In this document: positions 39,206 through 42,420 of the stretch, piece by piece
Layout: every line of letters starts with the position of its first letter
How positions within the stretch are numbered: position 1 is the stretch's first letter
From: Fimenecus sp045579305
GTDB lineage: Bacteria; Bacillota; Clostridia; Oscillospirales; Acutalibacteraceae
Reading direction: 5' to 3'
DNA length: 42,420 nucleotides
NCBI GenBank assembly: GCA_045579305.1
Contig: JAZNLY010000008.1
Span: 1 to 42,420 of the forward strand
The notes under the pieces: generated by a model
What the model saw: only the letters and a program-made list of their open reading frames with translations
The model's database searches: none
Told to the model about the DNA's origin: nothing
Made by a program: the position numbers and the translations under genes

Positions 39206-39217
39206 TGCATATATGCA
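39206..39217. promoter_or_regulatory. Perfect 12-bp palindrome at the C39 gene transcription start
   Basis: TGCATATATGCA is a perfect palindrome about 6-17 bases past the -10 box of the promoter at 39223-39251, where an operator would block transcription. Its role is only inferred. Confidence 0.35.
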
Positions 39218-39222
39218 TACAC

Positions 39223-39251
39223 AGTATAGCAGAGGTTATTATCCTTGTTAA
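39223..39251 (-). promoter_or_regulatory. Promoter of the C39-type peptidase gene
   Basis: On the minus strand TTAACA (39251-39246) and TATACT (39228-39223) are spaced by 17 bases. Confidence 0.65.
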
Positions 39252-39294
39252 TAGTCCAAATGTTGGGATAACATTGTATTTTTCTATGAAACTA

Positions 39295-39323
39295 TTGAAA
39301 TCGTTGCCTTAACATTATATAAT
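39295..39323 (+). promoter_or_regulatory. Promoter of the GH43 gene
   Basis: TTGAAA (39295-39300) and a perfect TATAAT (39318-39323) are spaced by 17 bases, about 36 bases before the start codon. Confidence 0.75.
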
Positions 39324-39359
39324 TCAAGAGTAACTATTATGCTTTCCGGAGGGATTATT

Positions 39360-40307
39360 ATGCATTTGTTAAAGGTAGATAAAACTCATTACGTTGGTCA
39401 GGCTGACCCATATATATTAAAGAGTAATGGCAGATATTACATTTATGTTACAGGTCATGATGCTGTTTATGCCTATCATTCAGATAACCTTTTTGATGGT
39501 TGGGAATATTATGGTGTTGTTATGACAGTACCAAATCACGATTCATTCTGGGCACCTAGTGTTATCGAATTAGATGGAAAATTCTATATGTACAATTCAA
39601 TTGAAATTTACAATGACACACCTGACAAAGGTGGTCATCGAGGTGCTATGCACGTTTCTGTTGCCGATAACCCTCTCGGACCATTCATAGGTACGAAACA
39701 GATTCTTCACCCATTTTCAATTGACTCTCATATAGTAAAGAATGAAGCTGGACTTTTCCTATTTTATTCTGCAAATCGTTTTGAAGGTGAAAGAATCGGT
39801 ACTTGTATTTATGTTGATAAGATGCTTGACCCATTTACACCTGCTGGGAATCCTGTTCTTGTTGTTGAGCCAACTCTTGACGAAGATATTTATTGTCGTG
39901 ACAGATATAAAAAAGGTCAGCACTGGCACACAATCGAGGGTGCTTTCTACTTCAAAGAGGGCGACTGGCAGTATCTCATGTATTCGGGTAACTGTTTTGA
40001 ACAGCCAACTTATTACATAGGTTATGCAAGAGCAAAAACTGACGAAACTGACCTTACAAAGATAAAATTCGAGAAATATCCTGATGACAATACATATCAT
40101 CCTGTACTCAAAGCAAACGAGTTTGAGGAAGGCACAGGACATCACTCGATGATTAAGGAAGACGGTCAATGGTATGCAATTTATCACGCTCGTGACTATG
40201 ACGACGGACTTAACGCAAGTGCTTTTGATGCAAGAAATGCGAGAATCTGCAAGTTGAATGTGGAAGACGGAATAATCACAGCAGAAAGATATAAAGACCA
40301 TATATAG
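39360..40307 (+). CDS. Glycoside hydrolase family 43 protein
   Basis: This 315-residue protein has the five-bladed propeller pattern of GH43. The likely base is D16 in GQADPYIL, the middle acidic residue is in FSIDSHIVK, and the likely acid is the glutamate in HTIEGAFYF. There is no signal peptide, so it works inside the cell on short arabino- or xylo-oligosaccharides after uptake. The start at 39360 has GGAGGG 6 bases upstream; the in-frame ATG at 39339 lies before that site. L-Ribulose-5-phosphate 4-epimerase is encoded nearby, which fits arabinose release and use. Substrate specificity cannot be read from the sequence. Confidence 0.88.
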   Translation: MHLLKVDKTHYVGQADPYILKSNGRYYIYVTGHDAVYAYHSDNLFDGWEYYGVVMTVPNHDSFWAPSVIELDGKFYMYNSIEIYNDTPDKGGHRGAMHVSVADNPLGPFIGTKQILHPFSIDSHIVKNEAGLFLFYSANRFEGERIGTCIYVDKMLDPFTPAGNPVLVVEPTLDEDIYCRDRYKKGQHWHTIEGAFYFKEGDWQYLMYSGNCFEQPTYYIGYARAKTDETDLTKIKFEKYPDDNTYHPVLKANEFEEGTGHHSMIKEDGQWYAIYHARDYDDGLNASAFDARNARICKLNVEDGIITAERYKDHI

Positions 40308-40308
40308 A

Positions 40309-40336
40309 TGCAAAATGCAAAGTGCAAAATGCAAAA
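40309..40336. repeat. Four tandem TGCAAAR 7-mers
   Basis: Units begin at 40309, 40316, 40323 and 40330, with a single A-to-G change in the second. They begin two bases after the GH43 stop and are of unknown role. Confidence 0.85.
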
Positions 40337-40345
40337 TTATGTAAC

Positions 40346-40377
40346 AAAAAGCAGTAGGTTTTCCTACTGCTTTTTTT
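40346..40377. terminator. Bidirectional terminator between the GH43 gene and tRNA-Ser
   Basis: A perfect 13-bp stem including A/T flanks (40346-40358 with 40363-40375) and a TTTT loop sits between convergent transcripts. The plus side has seven T. Confidence 0.85.
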
Positions 40378-40468
40378 GGCGGAGATGAAGAGATTTGAAC
40401 TCTTGCGCCGCTATTCACGACCTACCGCATTTCGAGTGCGGACCCTTCAACCACTTGGGTACATCTCC
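40377..40468 (-). tRNA. tRNA-Ser(CGA)
   Basis: On the minus strand the acceptor stem GGAGATG pairs with CATCTCC, and the CCA end is encoded (40379-40377). The anticodon stem CCGCA/TGCGG holds a 7-base loop CTCGAAA with anticodon CGA. A long variable arm (class II) and the T arm GAGTTCAAATCTC are clear. It reads the serine codon UCG. Confidence 0.95.
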
Positions 40469-40541
40469 ATATATAACTAACTTATTTTATCATTTGAGTA
40501 TTTCTTTGTCAATAAGATTACTGCTCCACTCACACATACTA

Positions 40542-40569
40542 TTGATTTTGAAATATTAAATGTTATAAT
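40542..40569 (+). promoter_or_regulatory. Promoter of the GNAT-permease genes
   Basis: TTGATT (40542-40547) and a perfect TATAAT (40564-40569) are spaced by 16 bases. Confidence 0.65.
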
Positions 40570-40590
40570 ATGCTAAAAGGTGGCATCGAT

Positions 40591-41046
40591 ATGGATAAAT
40601 ACACAATTGAAAAATTAGATATTAAGGATTACAAAAAGTGTAATAACATCTGGAATATGAAGAATTGTGAATTCACTGAAAAACTTTGTCAGGAAATTGA
40701 ATCAGGAAATCGTGTTGTCTTTATTTATAAATTGAATGGCAATTTTATTGGTGAAATTGCTTACGTCTTCCATATGAATGATGATGATTACACAATTCCC
40801 AATCAAAGAATATACATTTCTCGACTTATCGTAAAAAAAGAATACAGAAATCAAGGTATTGGCAGTATTTTAATTGATTACATTTTAGAACGAGTAAAAG
40901 AAATGGGATATAAAGAGGCTACTATCGGAGTTGATAAAGATAACTCATCTGCATTGCATCTTTACCAAAAGAAAGGCTTTACTAATGTGCTCTTTGATGG
41001 AAAAGATGAATATGGTGAATTCTACAAACTGATGAAAGAGATATGA
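40591..41046 (+). CDS. GNAT family N-acetyltransferase
   Basis: This 151-residue protein has the GNAT fold. ISRLIVKKEYRNQGIGSILIDY (about 85-106) is motif A with the acetyl-CoA loop R/QxxGxG as RNQGIG, and ALHLYQKKGF near 127-136 is motif B. The acceptor is unknown. The start at 40591 has AAGGTGG upstream. The next gene begins one base after its stop, so the two are co-transcribed. Confidence 0.88.
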   Translation: MDKYTIEKLDIKDYKKCNNIWNMKNCEFTEKLCQEIESGNRVVFIYKLNGNFIGEIAYVFHMNDDDYTIPNQRIYISRLIVKKEYRNQGIGSILIDYILERVKEMGYKEATIGVDKDNSSALHLYQKKGFTNVLFDGKDEYGEFYKLMKEI

Positions 41047-41047
41047 T

Positions 41048-42154
41048 ATGGGTAAAGTCAAGGAATTTATTAAAAGTGAAATTGTTTTGATTATATCTTT
41101 TGTTCTGGCATTTATTTCGGCGTTTTTTGTTACACCAAACAAAGGATATTTAGAATACATTGATTTTCGCACATTAGGACTATTGTTTTGTCTTATGGCA
41201 GTTATGGCTGGGCTTAACAGTATTGGAGTCTTTAAATTCATAGCTGAAAAGATGCTCTCAAAAGTAAAAACCATTTCAGGACTCTCTCTTATTTTAGGCT
41301 TACTATGTTTCTTTTCCTCAATGATAATCACAAATGATGTTGCACTGATTACTTTTGTTCCGTTCACAATTACTGCTTTAAAGATATCAGAGAAAATGGA
41401 TAAACTCATATGGATTGTGACAGTTGAGACTATTGCTGCAAACCTCGGTAGTATGCTTACTCCTATCGGGAATCCACAAAATCTATATTTGTTTTCAAAA
41501 TTCCATATGAGTATGGGTGATTTTGTTTTAACAATACTCCCCTACGCTGTACTTTCACTTGTTCTCATTTTATTTTCTTGTTTAATTACAGGAAAAGGAA
41601 ACATTAATGCAAATACATATGACAATAAAAGTAATTTTTCAAAAGTACATATTGGAATTTATATACTATTATTTGTGCTTTCTTTACTTACTGTTTTTCG
41701 TGCAATTCCATATATAATTACTGTTGTTATAACAGCATTTGCTATTCTTATTTTTGACAGAAAAGTTATTACTAAAGTTGATTACAGTTTGTTATTCACA
41801 TTTATTTTCCTTTTCATTTTCATTGGAAATTTAGGTGAAATAAAACCAATATGCGAATTGCTAAAAAGTATTGTGAATGGCAACGAGGTTATTGTCGGGA
41901 TTGCTTCAAGTCAGGTGTTTTCCAATGTACCTGCTGCTATTCTTCTCTCAAATTTCACAGAAAATGCAAAAGATTTACTTGTTGGTGTTAATATAGGTGG
42001 ACTTGGTACTTTAATCGCATCAATGGCAAGTTTAATTTCTTTTAAATTTATTGCAAAAGAAAAAGTTGGAACAGGAAAATATATATTGATATTTACAATT
42101 ATAAATATAATATTTTTAATTTTGAATATCGGATTATGGTTGATAATTAAATAA
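41048..42154 (+). CDS. SLC13/ArsB-type (ion transporter superfamily) anion permease
   Basis: This 368-residue membrane protein has about ten helices. Its two halves carry the superfamily landmarks: the hairpin MIITNDVALITFVPF with GSMLTPIGNPQNLYL in the first half (about 95-150), and the matching SQVFSNVPAAILLSNF with GGLGTLIASMASLISF in the second (about 285-335). Members carry citrate, dicarboxylates, sulfate or arsenite. The asparagine/proline pattern is closest to the ArsB/NhaD-like branch, but the substrate is unknown. It directly follows the GNAT gene. At 368 residues it is shorter than most ArsB proteins (about 430). Confidence 0.82.
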   Translation: MGKVKEFIKSEIVLIISFVLAFISAFFVTPNKGYLEYIDFRTLGLLFCLMAVMAGLNSIGVFKFIAEKMLSKVKTISGLSLILGLLCFFSSMIITNDVALITFVPFTITALKISEKMDKLIWIVTVETIAANLGSMLTPIGNPQNLYLFSKFHMSMGDFVLTILPYAVLSLVLILFSCLITGKGNINANTYDNKSNFSKVHIGIYILLFVLSLLTVFRAIPYIITVVITAFAILIFDRKVITKVDYSLLFTFIFLFIFIGNLGEIKPICELLKSIVNGNEVIVGIASSQVFSNVPAAILLSNFTENAKDLLVGVNIGGLGTLIASMASLISFKFIAKEKVGTGKYILIFTIINIIFLILNIGLWLIIK

Positions 42155-42165
42155 AACAAGCAAAA

Positions 42166-42196
42166 ACGGGTGCTCATTTGAGCACCCGTAAATTTT
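42166..42196. terminator. Bidirectional terminator between the permease and araD
   Basis: A perfect 10-bp stem (42166-42175 with 42180-42189) has an ATTT loop, with AATTTTTATT on the plus side and an A run on the other. Confidence 0.85.
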
Positions 42197-42420
42197 TATT
42201 TCTTTTGTCCGTAATAGGCATTTGCGCCATGTTTACGGAGATAGTGTTTATCAAGAAGTTCTTGTTGCATTGGCTGAATCCCAGGATTCATCATAATATT
42301 GTGCCATGCCATAAACGCAAGTTCCTCAAGCACAACTGCATTATGAACTGCATTGTGTGGGTCAGTACCCCATGTGAATGGTCCATGACTATGAACAAGG
42401 ACTGCAGGAATGTCGTTTGG
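42196..42420 (-). CDS. araD: L-ribulose-5-phosphate 4-epimerase, C-terminal part (cut by window edge)
   Basis: The last 74 residues of an AraD-type class II aldolase fold protein are visible. They include VHSHGPFTWGTDPHNAVHN, where the two histidines of HSHGPF are metal ligands, then VVLEELAFMAWHN and the closing LRKHGANAYYGQ. AraD converts L-ribulose 5-phosphate to D-xylulose 5-phosphate, joining arabinose use to the pentose phosphate pathway. The gene runs leftwards and its 5' part lies beyond 42420. The stop is at 42196-42198, next to the shared terminator. It fits with the GH43 gene nearby. Confidence 0.93.
   Translation of the reverse strand, partial: PNDIPAVLVHSHGPFTWGTDPHNAVHNAVVLEELAFMAWHNIMMNPGIQPMQQELLDKHYLRKHGANAYYGQKK

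Noticed and set aside
40309..40336. Short direct repeats considered as a CRISPR or iteron array
   Set aside because: The 7-base units are contiguous with no spacers and only four copies; this is a simple tandem repeat.
39759..40418. A 219-codon minus-strand frame across the GH43 end and tRNA-Ser
   Set aside because: It would run through a tRNA gene and a terminator and is Cys/Ile-rich nonsense opposite a good gene.

Overview
The window looks like chromosomal DNA from a low-GC, spore-forming, gut-type member of the Clostridia, most like Oscillospiraceae/Ruminococcaceae. Pointers are the AT-rich base composition, a SpoIID-domain protein, YpeB, a SigH-like sigma factor, a class A RNase P RNA, a dockerin-like tail on a secreted protease, a bile salt hydrolase-type enzyme, and arabinan-related genes. 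No phage, insertion sequence or CRISPR array is visible. No database search was possible, so all family names rest on motifs and my knowledge of the families.

Layout. 1-204 holds a GC-rich, inverted-repeat (MITE-like) element. 217-938 encodes two half-size TSUP permeases. 1116-4758 is a four-gene biotin-dependent sodium-pumping decarboxylase operon (carboxyltransferase, an unusual gamma-like subunit with a triplicated tail, biotin carrier, membrane beta subunit). 4814-9566 (minus) carries sfsA, a GPH sugar symporter, a membrane-anchored M28 peptidase, a zinc-ribbon protein and the sigma factor. 9742-11558 (minus) is phosphoglucomutase plus a 31-residue membrane peptide gene. 11686-13215 is a YifB/ComM AAA protein. 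13255-14112 is thiT under a TPP riboswitch. 14102-18013 (minus) has recD2, a small membrane protein and a secreted family I.5-type lipase.

18106-28592 is a tightly packed minus-strand run reading from a good promoter at 28629-28657: cysteine desulfurase, thiI, cinA/pncC, a class B sortase, a catalytically dead pseudo-sortase, a degenerate CinA-transmembrane-SpoIID fusion, galE, lemA, a TPM protein and a HAD phosphatase, followed immediately by rnpB. The middle of this run (21463-26280) is the most unusual part. It places an intact CinA domain and an intact sortase beside degenerate versions of the same two folds, and both degenerate versions are built into membrane proteins. I suggest it is an envelope-remodelling module.

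28737-30453 is ypeB plus a small lipoprotein. 30487-33453 (minus) is an MFS transporter, a bile salt hydrolase-type enzyme, and pnuC behind a candidate transcription attenuator that I cannot assign to a known riboswitch. 33575-34498 is a FliB-like cysteine cluster protein. 34532-39188 (minus) is a subtilisin-LRR-dockerin protease and an SH3-C39 peptidase. 39360-42420 has a GH43 glycosidase, tRNA-Ser(CGA), a GNAT acetyltransferase, an anion permease and the 3' part of araD.

Working together: the decarboxylase pump, GH43/AraD and GPH genes point to fermentation of plant sugars with sodium energetics. Cysteine desulfurase with ThiI points to tRNA thiolation. PncC and PnuC both touch pyridine nucleotide salvage. 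The sortase/SpoIID/LemA/TPM/C39 group points to cell-surface maintenance.
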